The notes: generated from the sequence alone by a model not told the origin. DNA of 64,000 nucleotides from Anopheles merus (GCF_017562075.2 NC_054082.1:15073786-15137785), one strand, 5' to 3'. Positions 1 to 12,288 are shown, counted from the stretch's first letter. Made by a program: numbers and translations.

Positions 1-1230
1 AAAAAAACCCATTATCAGCTTAGAAAGGTTGCTTATGGTGTTGCTTCGAGCAAAGAAAGAAAGAAAGAAAAAAACGGGCTGGGCGTCGATTTATGCTCCA
101 CCCAACCCACCGGCTGGGTGATCAAATCCATCGTCCAAAGCGGAAGTGGAGATTCATTTTCAACACCACATCCGATGCGGCCCTCCCGATCTTAGCGACG
201 ATGGTTGCCCGCGGGGGCCGCTCGGGCGGATGTTTAATTGTCAACCCATTTATCCGTACGTACCACAGGAGCGGCCTGGTCCGAAAACGGAAGCGATCGT
301 GGAAGCGGGAAAAAAGTGGGAATACAGAATACAAAAAAAACCCTTTTTAATCGAGAAGGACAGACAAAAAAAACACTCACAAGAACGACAGGATGGATTG
401 GAAATCAAGGCGCAAAGACGTGAACGGACGGTGTGATGAGCTGCCCGCTGGCTGCCTAATTTCAGCGCGAGAACATCCGACCGGGGGCCCGTGACGGGCA
501 CGATGGCACGAGCGAACGTTTGGGTTTTTCTTTTTTCTCTCTCGCTCTCTATCTCTCCCCCTTTGGCCGTTGTTTTGGTTTTGGATTTCAGCGGGGTGAC
601 CGGGGACGGGAAAGGTTATACCATCGGAGGATAATTAACATAAGTGCGCCGTGCGCGCGGCTACATGGCTTTAATATTTATGTCAACCGTGAAGCTAGGC
701 TAGGACGATCTGTGTTGGATTTTTTGTTGTTGTTCAAGGGAATAGGTTTTATTTTTTCATCTAGCTTTTTATGATGTATCCTAGAAGGTGCTTCCTGCTT
801 CGGGGCACACGTTCACTTTCGTTTGGCGGCTGTTCTTCCTGGCACGTAGAGGGCACAGGCATAGAACACACACACAAAAAGCACGGAAAGGAAATTTAAT
901 AAAAACCGAAGCACCTTTAGCTCTGTGAACTCGCCGTTTTATTACTCACTGGTCTGAATGGCGCTGTTAAGTGTGTGTGTGTGTGTATGCGCGTGTTTTA
1001 ATTAACCCTTTTTCGAAAATAAACAGCATTGCTGGGTGTATTTGTTTTAAATATTTTAGTTTAATGTTTAAAATGTCAGTTTAATAAATCAATTAACTGT
1101 TCGAGTTGTTTTTTGGGTTTTTGGAACTTTCATGCTGCCTCCAGCAACCACCCGGTGCGATCATCTGTGCTACCGGAAAAAGGACCTACGGGGACGGTAA
1201 CCCCGTTTTCATAGGACCAGTGGAGGATGC

Positions 1231-1231
<1 letters not shown>

Positions 1232-1316
<85 letters not shown>
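1232..1316. repeat. (CA)n microsatellite, about 42 units
   Basis: An uninterrupted CA dinucleotide repeat of about 85 bp. In the minus-strand pre-mRNA it would read (UG)n. It creates long Thr-His and Cys-Val open frames on the two strands that are not genes. Confidence 0.98.
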
Positions 1317-1319
<3 letters not shown>

Positions 1320-4252
1320 GTACACAAAAACACGACAGAGATCAACGACAAATGAAGGTTAATAAATGGGTTAGAGCGTTTTGTGCGGCCTCGGGACACT
1401 TTCACGAGCATCCTAAACGCGCACGAACGCACGACTGGGTTCTTTTGTTTGAAAGTGAAATTTTTCCTCTCCACCAAATCGGTTGAATATAATAGAAGAA
1501 CAAGAAGGACAACAACAAAAAAACTGAACCCCTTTGAACCCTCAACACAGGCGCTGTTGCATACAGTCCCCGGAGTTCGTTGCAGTTTTTGAATGCGCCC
1601 GGATCTACGCGGCGGGGTCTCGCTGTGTCGTGATGATGATCTCGGCGAGATGATGGTAGCGCGCGCGTAACGGTTGCGGAGGAGAAGCGTTACGGGATGA
1701 AGGGGTGGTAAATTTATGCAGCCAGATGCTGCGTCATTTGCCCGAAACTACCCCTTTCGCAGCAGCAGTGCGTGGTGGCCCTTTGTTCCATTTGTGTGTT
1801 CGCATGCTGCACCGGTCGGGAACGGTTGAGGTCGTTCGATCTTGCTTCTTATTTCACTATTTTCAGAATTCAACACAGCAAGCAAGCAACGAAAACGTGT
1901 GTGTTTGTATGTGGTAAACGAGAACGTAATGTGTGCCCACACGGTGGCACAGTAAGGCCGCAGGTCTGTTGCGTAAGAAGACGTCTTCCACCTAGAGCCG
2001 GGCAATCGGATTGATTTCCGGAGTGTCAATCGGATGGTTCGCCGTCGAGTTAAATGGAACCTGCTTGCCACCGGCGTACGTAATCCTTTTTCACGCGAGT
2101 GAAAGACGCACCAGCGAGCTGTATCAATTACGCGCGAGCTGGGAGTTTGTCAATCAGGTCCTACCACCCCCCCCCCCTCCCCCCAGACCCATCGTACCCG
2201 GATATTTCCAATTCCGTCTGCAGAAGCACCAGTGAGTTAGGAAAACAAATATCGTCAAAGAAAGAAAGGATTATCTGCTGCTGCCGAGGCGAAGGATTAC
2301 CGCGGCAGTGCCCGCCCATATGGTGGTCGCAGTCGCTCCGGGTCTGTCAAGCGCAGATGGTGAGCCGGTGCGTCTTATCATGCTACCGTCCTTTGGATCC
2401 GGGTTGGACCAGAATGGAACCGCCCGTCATCGCTTTGGCCGGGCGACAACACCGAGCTGCTGGTGCTGCTGTCCGTGACACATGACGTCATCCGTCTGTC
2501 CATCCGATTCGATAACCTGGCGGGACGCCAGGCCACACCAGACGCGGCGGGGAGGGGGCTAATATTGACATTTTAATTTCCCCCTTCCGGTGTACCTGCT
2601 ACCGCCCAACCCGTTTAGCTACCCTTTGGGTTTGGGAATAGTCCACTTCCACCAACAGGATTGGAAATGGAGCTTGGCATTGAAGACGTTGAAAGATCTT
2701 TGAATAAAAGGGTGAAGAGCTCGGCTTAGCTCGGCGTTGCTAGCTTCTTATTGCCATTTCCATTAAGGTGAAGTGGGAGTTTGGAGGATAGAGCTAGGTC
2801 CACGGAATAGGATTTCACGCGGAGATGCGTCACCGTGGGACGCATTACATTGTGCGCTTGGTCGGTCGGAGGAGCTGGCCTCCTTTCAAGACATCCATCT
2901 TGGCAGTGGAGGTAGCAAGTGATGCGAGAGGGGGGGTGGGGGGGGGTACGGGAAATTGAACCGAGCGCACTGAACTGCGGCGGATGCTGTGGTGTTAAAT
3001 GTCCAGCATGTGCTCGTGCAGCGTTCCTCCGGCGCACAGCACACTGAGCACAAAAGTAACAAATCATGCAAGACTTTCCACCGCGTACTCCAAGTATGCA
3101 AATCAAAGTAGGCGAATGACAAAAAGAAAAAAAAACGGTCCAAACGCTTCCTCACGACACACTGCCAACACTGTCTGGGTTTGGTACGGTGCCAGCAGGA
3201 TATGGACACTAGAAGGAGAAAGAGAGAGGGAGTGGAACCACAAAAACCGCAGGGCAATAACGGGCACAGACAAGCACACACACACACACACACATTGCAA
3301 CCGGAACCGAGGACGATGGAGCATGTAGCATACGGTGCTGCTGGCCAAGCGAATGGACTAAAAAACCCCTTTTTTTAGGGTGGGCAAGGGAGCCGGAAAC
3401 AATGCTCCAACGAAAGTGAACTGGTGAATGGGACAGACTCCCTGCGGTGGGGGGTTTGTGTGAAGTTGAAAATGACGACCGGAAGCCATCTGAATCTCAG
3501 AGCGTATGTGTATCTGTATGTGAGAGAGAGAGAGAGAGGGGTCAAGCTAGACAACAACAAGATATTGCTTCGGCAAGGGCAATAAAACAGAACGCCATAA
3601 AGAACGCTGCTGGACAAACAAAATGCTGCCGCCAGTTCCCCAAGAAGTCGCCAAGGAAATGCTGTGGGGTAGCAAGGAACACGAAACGATGCTTCCTCTT
3701 TTTTTGCGCGGCCAGAGTTGCGACGAAACAAGACACTGGTTGGACCGTTTGTCTCAAACAAATTCTCGAGTAGCACAGTGGTCAACTTCCGTGACACAGC
3801 ACCAACCCTTGCGAAGGCTGAAATCTGGCCCATCGCAACAGTCTCCTCCGTCCAGTGTCATTGAGACGGAGGCCAGTTAACCCCTTGTATTTTTTCAGTT
3901 ACTAGCAAAAAAATAAACCATCAAAGACTAGCCAGAAAGAGGTAGTGAGTGGGTGCATCGGGCGGCAAAACGGAACTTACTGTCCTTCCGGTTAGGCCTT
4001 CGTTTGCTATTATCCCAACGTTTTACATACGAGTCAGAGAGGGTTTAGCTGAACAACAAACAGTAAATACACACTCACACGCACGTACATACAGGTCTCG
4101 CAAGCGGCCTAGAACTCGAAAAGGTGAGTGAAGAATTAATGGAAATGACGAGAAAAAAAAAAAACTCGTCCACGATAAAGGACGCTCCCGTAATGCCCAC
4201 CTACGACGGGCCCGAAGCTCGGACATGACATTAGGGGCAAGCGGTCGGATTA

Positions 4253-4285
4253 CTTCCTGTACACGGTAGGACCGTGCACAGGAAG
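4253..4285. repeat. Near-perfect 15-bp inverted repeat (hairpin)
   Basis: The arms at 4253-4267 and 4271-4285 are complementary over 15 positions with a single mismatch (A at 4261 against C at 4277), separated by three bases. It lies in intronic sequence with no gene on either strand. Function is unknown. Confidence 0.85.
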
Positions 4286-5188
4286 GGATGGGAAGCTGAA
4301 CATGCAAAAGTAGGCCCACTCGAAGGCGAACAACGGGCCCTCTCGACGGGTCTGGCCGGGCACGTCCGGGACCGTGGAGTGGACACGATCTCAGAATCGT
4401 GACACTTTCAATAGCCCCGGCACACAATGAACCACCACCACGGTCATCGACGTTGGTGTTCTGGTGGAATTGTTCTCGCCCTGCTCTATGTGTGAGCGTG
4501 TGTGTGTTGGAATCGATTTTTTTCTCCCCCCTCATTCATCCCTGTAGGTACAAGAGGACCTTCTTATCACCCTTCCAATCGCAGTGCAGATGACCAGAAC
4601 GCATTAACGCCACTTAATGTCCCGCTTTACTACCGCTGCCACCGTTCGCGTTCGGACTGCATTCTGCATCAAGTGTTTTGCAGTGATTCGGTTCAGTGCA
4701 CCTCGTACAAGGGGCAAAGGTAAAGGACATCTGCGCACGGACACAACCACTGTGTTAGGTCATCTAGCAGGCAGGTAAGGCGGCTGTAACCCCTTAAGGA
4801 CGTTGCGAAAAAAAAGTAAAAATCAAGCGACTCCCTTCGTGTAAGCCAGGGCGCGTTGAATAATTAATCAACCGTAATTGATATGACCGGATGGGGTGGG
4901 CAGTTGCATTTTATCGCTCTCTCTTTTCCCTCTACTTTCAGGGGTGTCTGTGTGTGTTTGGAGTGGTCAAATCCAACCTCGTTTGCATACCAGCATGACC
5001 AGCCAGCCCGGTTTTTTCGCAAAGTGGACAAGATAAAAAAACACACACATGTCGAACGCCCTCGGGGATGCGCACACGTCCATCCAGGCCGGCTGACCAC
5101 TGCACCTGGTTGTCGTAGCTAGCCCGTTCCCAAGCGCTGCAGCCCCGTTCAGCCCAGCTTTAATTGAAAAGTGTCCATGGCCACTTAC

Positions 5189-5437
5189 CGGTATGGTTCG
5201 GCGACTCGGACGCATCGTGCGAGCCGTTCCGGTGGGCGGTGGCGACCGTCTGGGGCTGTTGCTTCCGGACGCTGACGAACTCCTCCTCGCCGCACGACGC
5301 CGGATCGATGTCCATGCGCTCCTGCTTGATTTCGATCGCACGGACGGACGGTTTCTGGTCGCGGTGGTCGTCGTCGAGGGTGCAGCCGAGCGGGCTCGCT
5401 CCCCGCGACGGGCAATGGGTGGACGCGTTCTCTGGTT
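5189..5437 (-). CDS. CG9650: BCL11-like transcription factor, internal exon C
   Basis: This is the third recognised coding exon of the BCL11/CG9650 homologue, 249 nt, phase 1 at both ends (2 nt + 82 codons + 1 nt). The acceptor CCAG|AACCAG at 5438 follows a strong pyrimidine tract (TTCCTTCTCTCTCCAG). A branch-point match TACTAAA is encoded at 5485-5491. The donor is CG|GTAAGT at 5188. The peptide is polar and probably disordered, rich in D, E, S, H and Q. It contains the segment AIEIKQERMDID, in which IKQE fits a sumoylation consensus (hydrophobic-K-x-E). Vertebrate BCL11 proteins also carry KQE-type sites in the linker between the N-terminal CCHC finger and the first C2H2 finger. No zinc finger is present. 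Exon structure is seen directly; the family assignment comes through its neighbour, exon A. Confidence 0.85.
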
Positions 5438-6551
5438 CTGGAGAGAGAAGGAACGACACAAAAAGACAATCATAAATACATTTGTTTAGTAAGCGTCAAG
5501 TGTGAAACCATTACAAGCGTAAATAGTGAAAACAAAGCACAACAACCCACAAAACTAGTCTAGTTACAAAAAAAACACACACACACACAAACAGAGAGAG
5601 AGAAAAAACTAAGCAAAAACGAGAGGAGGGAACAAAAAGCACGTAAACGTAAGTTGTTTCCACAATTGATTTCAACAGATAAAATAAGGTACATTCGGAA
5701 AGAGGACACGATTCGGTTTCGCTCGCTTTATCATTCGGCCCAACAACGGCCACAACTACTTAACACTTAAGGCAATTATTTATTTATTTATTTATTTCCA
5801 AATATATACACACACACACGTTCGCACAATCAAATCACATTTTAAAGTGACAAAGAGGGATCAAAAGAGCAGATAAGGGAATAAGGGAATATATGTAGTA
5901 GAAGGTAAAAAGAGAACAATAGATACAGAGTGTAGAAATAGAGAGAGAGATAGAAAGAGAGAAAGAGAAGAAATAGAAAGCATCTCGCGGTGTCTCTGTG
6001 GCGCTCGCTAGAAAAACCAAGAAAGAGCGGTTAGTTAACTCGGTTAGCGCAAATTGGATAAACAAAAAAATAACACAAAACACACACAGACACATACGAA
6101 CACAATTGAATCAACGGTTTGATTTGCTGTCTTTTAAAACCTAAACTTTTTACTTCTGTACAAAAAAACATTTGGGGAAAGAAACAGGCCCCAGACACAA
6201 GGCAGGCAGTGCGTGTGTGTGTGGGGGAGGAGGTCAGTGGGAAGGCAGGCACGGCAGGGCAGGACAGGGCTACTTGAACGCTAAAATGAAATACTTTTTA
6301 AGGAAGGAAATTTTATTTGATACGGGGGTCCACAACAAACTGAAGATGTGCACATGAAATAATAATGCAAAGAAAGGGAGCTTGAATCTAAACCAAGCAG
6401 CAAAAGCAAAGGCTAAAAGGGCGCAACACATGTTTTGCGAAAAAGAAAACGAGAACCGAAGTACAAAAAAAACAAACTCTAACTTTAAATGAGCAACGAA
6501 AGCATTAACAAAAACAAAGGAAAACGGGTGGGGAGGGTGGAGTATACTCAC
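5438..6551 (-). other. Intron between exons B and C (1114 nt)
   Basis: Bounded by donor GATG|GTGAGT at 6551 and the acceptor at 5438. It is AT-rich, with an ATTT tandem run at about 5775-5797, short CA runs and GA-rich purine tracts (5941-5980). No coding sequence was seen. Confidence 0.85.
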
Positions 6552-6788
6552 CATCGCCTGGGTGTTTCGGTGTGCTGGACGCACCGTCCCGCAGCAGCTC
6601 GGCCGGGCTGGTCGGGGGCGGTGTGTGGACCCGGTCGTCGTACGTCGCGCTGGCGGTGGTGATGGTCTGCTTCCCTGCCCGGCAGGACACGTTCGGCATG
6701 GAGGCACGTCTCGTCGCGATGCTGCTCGTGTTGCCCGTCAGCAGCAATCGCCGGCCGTCGTCCGAGTCACGATCGGTACCGCCGCCCG
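6552..6788 (-). CDS. CG9650: BCL11-like transcription factor, internal exon B
   Basis: The second recognised coding exon, 237 nt (2 nt + 78 codons + 1 nt), phase 1 on both sides, so it joins exons A and C without a frame break. The junction codon with exon A is G|CG, giving Ala. The acceptor is ACTACTAG|CGGG at 6789, after a moderate tract, and the donor is GATG|GTGAGT at 6551. The peptide begins AGGGTDRDSDDGRR, continues through SIATRRASMPNVSCRAGKQ and ends in a Pro/Ser/Thr-rich stretch (HTPPPTSPAELLRDG). This fits the disordered linker after the first finger of BCL11 proteins. RRASMP resembles a basophilic kinase or 14-3-3 type site, but that is only a motif match. GC-ending codons dominate, as expected for mosquito coding DNA. 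No domain can be named in this exon alone. Confidence 0.83.
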
Positions 6789-7005
6789 CTAGTAGTGGCG
6801 CGTGAAACAATGCCGCGAGGAAGGCACAGTCCGTACAGGCCGTGGATCAACCGAGCAAATCGTGGACGAAAAGTGAAGAGAAGAGTGTGTGTGTATGCGC
6901 GTTAGCCGAAACAGAACAGCGGGAAAAATCCGGACGGGCTTTTGTGATGGACACACGGGCTGGACGTGTGTCCGACCGGGTGGGGGGGCTCCCCGCTCTG
7001 CTTAC
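6789..7005 (-). other. Short intron between exons A and B (217 nt)
   Basis: Donor CAAG|GTAAGC at 7005 and acceptor at 6789. If retained, the frame from exon A runs on for about 34 codons and stops near 6902, which would leave a truncated protein with only the CCHC finger. I saw no sign that this is used. Confidence 0.85.
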
Positions 7006-7158
7006 CTTGCGTGAAGCACTGGCCATAGTTTTCCTTGTTGCACTGGAACACTTTGTGCTGGATGAAGCGCACGATGTCGGAGAGGGCGAACGTTTTCTGG
7101 CACGACCCGCATGTAAGGATGTCCTGCGTGGTGCCGTCCGATTCTCCCGCTTCGGAAT
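7006..7158 (-). CDS. CG9650: BCL11-like transcription factor, exon A with the N-terminal CCHC zinc finger
   Basis: This exon identifies the gene. It is 153 nt, phase 1 at both ends (2 nt + 50 codons + 1 nt), with acceptor ATCTAG|ATTCC at 7159 and donor GCAAG|GTAAGC at 7005. The peptide runs from SEAGESDG through TQDILTCGSCQKTFALSDIV to RFIQHKVFQCNKENYGQC. The pattern C-x2-C then H-x5-C, with LTCG and the FIQHK core, matches the atypical CCHC finger near the N-terminus of human BCL11A and BCL11B (LLTCGQC and FIEHK at the same places). In the human proteins this finger lies just after the short first coding exon, whose intron is also phase 1. BCL11 proteins are nuclear DNA-binding regulators of neural and blood cell fate; this finger is reported to mediate self-association. 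The acceptor tract is unusual, being built largely of CA repeat. Confidence 0.93.
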
Positions 7159-7730
7159 CTAGATGTAGATGTGTGTGCGTGTGTGTGTGTGAGAAGGAAG
7201 GAGTGTGTAGATGATGGTGACACGGGTGTTGACGAAAGGATGGTTGAGTAACGGGCATAAGCATTTGACGGGGGTAAAAGTAGGACACAGAGTGTGTGTC
7301 AGAGAGAGAGAGAGGGAGGGTGGGTCCAAGCAGCGTTGAGCATTTTGGGTGGTGGTGATAGTCGATAAGGATACACAGACATAATTTAGCGCAGCGAGGA
7401 ACAGAGACGGACGCCCACAACGGGGACGAGGAGCAGGAGCGGCACGAGCAAAAGCAAAGGCGTAGCGTAGGGTTGGGATGGAGGAGCAGGAGATAGGAGG
7501 AGGAGGAAGAAGAAATAGGCGAAGAATTAAAAATTATTATCTCATCACAGCTAATTTAATGAATTTAATTAGATTTCTTTGGTTCGGTGGTTCGGTTTAA
7601 AGGGGAGAAGGAGAGGGGTGGGATGGTGGCTACCCTTTTCGGCGTGTACATGTTACTACCCCCGACTACGTGCCGCCTTGAAGACAGTGGGACAGTGGGA
7701 CACGGGAAGAGCAGTTTAAAGAGTTTTCAC

Positions 7731-7760
7731 CAGAAGTCGTCAGAAGTCGTCAGAAGTTGT
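7731..7760. repeat. 10-bp tandem triplicate
   Basis: Three head-to-tail copies of CAGAAGTCGT; the last has one change (TTGT). Intronic minisatellite seed. Confidence 0.9.
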
Positions 7761-9189
7761 CTGATAGGGAAGAGGCGGCTGGTCCACATAGTTGCGGGCA
7801 AGTCCATCTCGGGCAAGGCGCGCATTCCAGCACCCGGAAGGCCGGAAGCAGCGTCGCGCGTGTTGTTCTTTACGATTTTAATTAAAGCAGCACAAAGGAT
7901 GAGGCGGATGGAACAGGCGGTCTGCTGCTTTTGTGGGCTAGCCCCGAAAATCTGACCAGTTATCCAATGCCCGGACTGGGAACGAGAGCGTCGTAGTAGC
8001 GTGTGCCGTCGTTCGTAGTACACTGCTAGGTTTGGTTTTATTTTTATGAGCTACAAGAATAATAGCTACCTTTACCACCGGGCTCTTGACACACACACCC
8101 GCACAGAGACACACACTCTCCACCTGCTACTCCTGGAGTCTAGTGTCGGAAGAAGGCTTGGGCGCTTGGAATTCCAGCACTTGACACTTTTATAAAGTAC
8201 ATTTTGCCCCCCCTCCCGGAACACTTTCCCGCCCGCACCTCGCACCAAGACAATGGGCCCGCCAAGGAGCAGAAAAAGGATGGAGACAGCACAGTTTTAG
8301 TGAGTGATAAAAGTCGCTACCAATATTCCGCAGTCGCTGTGCCACTGTGCCCCCCCCCTCCCCCCGCTTCACGTCCAGACCTTTAGGTTTGGCTTATTTA
8401 TATCGAGTGGTGTTATAAATGGTGCTATTTTCATTTTTCGGAATTAATATAATAAATTTCGGGCCGCGCCATCGCCGTGCCCGTGGTCGAGTGCAAACAG
8501 CGGGCCGGTTCGGGAAAGCGAGGGCAGGATAGAGACTCCTTTGACGTCTCAAATATCGAACCAATTCGACCGGCAAATCCACCGGGAAGCTCGGCGTTCG
8601 ATTTTCTATCTCCCGACAGTGGGAATGGGTAGAAAAGGAGCAAATGAATTTCACCCCTATACCGTGGACAAAACAGAAGATGCCCAGAACTATCCCATCC
8701 ATGCCTTCCGAAGAAGATGGTACTGGCGGTGATAGAAGATGTGTAATTAATGTGTGTGTGTGTGTGTGTTTCCCCAGCTGCAGCGCAATCGAGCAGCACA
8801 AAGATTGGCGTCGTGGCCAAGAGGAAAAGTGTGGCAAATAAAATTGAAATAAAAATCTCAGCCCAGTATTCGCTCTAGGGCACGTTGGCGTTTGAAGAGA
8901 AAGGGACGGTCATTAAATGGGTGTGTAGTGTGTTGTTGGCACTGGCTTCGCTGCGATTCGCACCATAAAGCTTGGGTGCCGTTTGGTGGCTAATCTCTTT
9001 GGCCAAGAACGGCGAGAGTGGTGACGGCTACGCGGCAGACGGATTGTGCCACTGAAATTTATGCTACCGACGCTGGTGTTTTGACCCACTTGAGCTCAGA
9101 GCGAACAGAGGAAGCACATTAAACGCAGCATCGATAGTAAAGTGGTGGGCTCTTGTTCTTCGGTACAGTTGACGCGTAAACGCGCGCGC

Positions 9190-9355
9190 GCTAGGGAAAC
9201 AATTAATATGATAATTTTCGCATCTCAATCGAGCGGTTCAATCGTATCGCAATCGGCATTTTGCGCGACATGACTGTCACGCAGCACTGTTAATTAATCG
9301 TTTATGCGCCCGGGCATTGCTGTCGGAATAGCCGGTCGATAAATTATGATAGACG
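9190..9355. promoter_or_regulatory. Candidate intronic enhancer or conserved element rich in homeodomain-type sites
   Basis: AT-rich motif islands sit in GC-rich surroundings: AATTAATATGATAATTTT at 9201-9218, TTAATTAATCGTTTATG at 9290-9306 and ATAAATTATGAT at about 9339-9350, separated by non-repetitive sequence. Such clusters are typical of developmental enhancers in introns of transcription factor genes. This is inferred from motif density alone. Confidence 0.3.
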
Positions 9356-12257
9356 GTTCCCGCCGTGCGAGTGTGTGTGTCTGCCTTTTTGTTGGCTCGT
9401 AAAGTGTTTAATCTGCGACAAAAATCTGCAACATTTGCTCATTCGGTGCAGTAGTCGGAGCAATGGAGATCGAGTCATAGCAGAAGCATAGCAGAAGTAA
9501 GAAAAAAAGGGGTAATTGTACAATACTCTGCAGCACTGCGCGATATAAAACTATTTGGCGCCCGTTTTTTGATGGATCCTTTCGTCTTATTGTTAAGGTT
9601 TATGATTAAGTTTTTACGCCGAAATGACCTTCCGTTGGGGAGAGCAGAATTCCGATCGGATAAGCTATCCAACTAAGCAACTAAATGAAGTCACTCCGCC
9701 GTCATCTTTTCCCCAAAATGCCCGTCCATTTCTCGTCGCTTTGTGTGTCTCTTTTGTGTGCCACCGACTATCAATAGTTTGATAAATGAATTGCGTGTCC
9801 ACAAAGCACCATTAGTTCGGGTTCGGCCCATATTTTCCCTTTCAGCGAGAAAAGGGAGAAAAACAAAACCTCCGACTCCGACGGTTATCGATGCGATTTT
9901 GGTGCAGTTAGACAGGCGCGAAAACAATATCGCAAAACCAAACGTAAAGTCCCGCAAAAAGCATAAACCGTATTGTGCTGTGGGTGTGTGTGTGGTTTGT
10001 TGGAAAAACAAAACACTTCCACTCCCGGCAGGAGAAGCTCGAGCAAGAACGAGCCCCGAAATGACTAATGACACCGACACATGGCTTTATCAATCGGGCT
10101 AAGCGGAGCAAAAGGAGAGCAATGTGTGTGTGTGCGATAAGCCAAACAGCAAACAGTGGAGAGAAAAAAAAACAACAATGGACAGACGTCAGGCTTTTGT
10201 GTTTGACCGTTTTTCGCGAACGACCGCGGTCCACCCAGCTGACAAAATCACCCCCTGCTGGGTGCTGCTAATCGTGGGCAAATTGATGTGCAAACAGTGG
10301 AGGTAACCGCGCGAGGCAGGGGGAGGGAGGCAGTGTCACGACGCTGGAAGTGCGTAAAAATAATGCCCCAAGCCATGACCTGGCTGTCATTGCGTCATTA
10401 AATTAATAAAACTACACCAAATACCCATCCACACCACCGATGGAGAACCCACGGATCGATGGAAATGGAATTGAATGGAAGCGCTAGAGTGCGTCACCTC
10501 CCCTCCTCCTCTCCGGGGAGTTAACGAAGGGGATTATCGCGGACACCCATCCCCCCGCAAACGCGTCGACACTTGTCGATACGGCGCTCCTCGGGGGGTA
10601 CACTCCACGCTGCCGTAAATCAGGCTTATTTAATTACCCTTATTGAGAGTGGTCAGAGGGTGGCGCAGGGTATAATCCCCTGTACCGACCGTCCCTGCTG
10701 GTCACTCAAATCAGTGTAATGTGTGTGGAGGATGTGATTACGAGGGTGTTAGAGCGCCTATTAGCTTCCCTTGAGCGCTTTCTCTCTTGCTCTCGTTGCC
10801 TTTGATCTTTCTATTGACCGATGGCCATCGATGTTTGGCGGCGCGATTGAATGTTGTTGCTCCTCCGCACCACACACACACAGACAAACGCACACGCACG
10901 CACAGAGCACAAAAGAGAAACAGGTCAAGCAACCGGAGCGAGAGACACAGCGGCGAAAGAGATACGAAAGCGTACCGCGGCTACGCTCCGGAGCGGCGAG
11001 AGCGAGACACACCATGGCGCGAGTGAGGAAAAATGGGCGTCCACTTCTTCGATGCCACAACGCAACCGAGCCACACACGTGGCTGACCAATGGACACGGG
11101 GCTTTGTAAAGAAAGGGGTTTTGCGATGCGATGCGTGTGCTTCCGCTCAGTGACCAATGGAGACCACTGCAGTCGGTTGCGCACAGGAGCGAGCGAGAGC
11201 GATAATGAGCGTATGAGGCGAATGAAGGATGTGAAGCAGAGTAGTGCTGTATAGTGGGAGACAAACAGCTGTGAAGAAGGCTGTGTAGAAGGATTAAACA
11301 CCCGAACGGTGCGTTGACAGGAAACCCATCGCACCATCGTTGACACCTTTCAACGTCAACCCGGAGGTTAGACGGGTGTCTTTTTTTTGGGCTAAAATGC
11401 GTGCCAAACAGTCACATACAGCTCCTCTGCACCTCTTTGCTTTCCAACTACCGGAATAAAACTAAACGCGCCATTGTTGTGCATGGGTCCTCCTGTAGCT
11501 CACAGGGTTGGCCGGAATTGGAAGGCAAAAAAGAAATTGTAATGACAGCCGACAAAGATTAGACCTTTGGTTTTACATTTCAATTCGATGTAATGGAGCA
11601 CCGTACCGTGGTGTGCCTGTGCGATCGAATCTCGATCACGGACCGAGGGGTAGCTGGAAAAATCGGTCAATCATTGTCAACCATCATAATTTCCCTGCCC
11701 GCCCCCTCCATTCCGTGCACTATTTTGTTCCCCCGAGCTTACTCTTTTCATCGATAAAAACACACACACACCCATACAAGGCATGGCAGTGCTTGCTTGG
11801 CACTGCACTCCCGAATGTGCAACTGCATCCGATCGGAAACCGCTGCAGCTGCGCACGGTTCTGCAGTGAGGTTTCGTCGCAAAAGGCTCTCGAGGGGTCC
11901 GCGGCAACTTGGCGTTTGATCCTGCGTGGCGTACACACACACACACACATGCTACTCGAATCGACAATTGTCGCCAATTTTGCCAATCTGCGTTTTACTG
12001 CAGGACCGTCACTCCGAATAGTGAAACGTTTTTGCGTGCACAAGGCGGCGATTTATTTGATGTTTTAAGTTGTGCTGCGTAAGGAGTTGTGACCCCCTGT
12101 TTCTTAGCATAAGTTTGGATAATTTTCATCAGCAAAATCCGTCCAGACATGTGCGTAGCGTGAACACAACCCTTTGGACCTCACCAGAAGCAGAAAACTA
12201 ATAAACGGCCGTACAAAAGAAGTGCAAGCGGACACCTTTTATGTAAATTGGGAACCG

Positions 12258-12260
<3 letters not shown>

Positions 12261-12288
<28 letters not shown>
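12261..12288. repeat. (GT)n microsatellite
   Basis: About 14 GT units. It generates a spurious Cys-Val open frame. Confidence 0.97.

Larger units (their letters stand above)
1..5188 (-). other. Intron downstream of exon C (continues beyond left edge)
   Basis: This is non-coding sequence between the donor at 5188 and the next exon of the BCL11-like gene, which is not in the window. I searched both strands for C2H2 finger patterns and for phase-1 exons and saw none. It holds a long CA repeat (1232-1316), a short CA repeat (3275-3294), a GA repeat near 3521-3538, a C/T homopolymer tract (about 2166-2184), a G-rich tract near 2931-2946 and a near-perfect hairpin (4253-4285). A homeodomain-type AT-rich patch with AATTAAT and TAATTG cores lies at about 4855-4885. 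Intron identity follows from the strong GTAAGT donor at 5188. Confidence 0.7.

Noticed and set aside
2390..2530. Open minus-strand Ser/Thr-rich frame as a further exon of the gene
   Set aside because: The only nearby acceptor puts it out of phase with exon C and it lacks a good donor.
7159..7420. Extension of exon A upstream in the same open frame
   Set aside because: The frame is open, but the extra residues come from CA repeats, and homology to BCL11 begins only after the ATCTAG acceptor.
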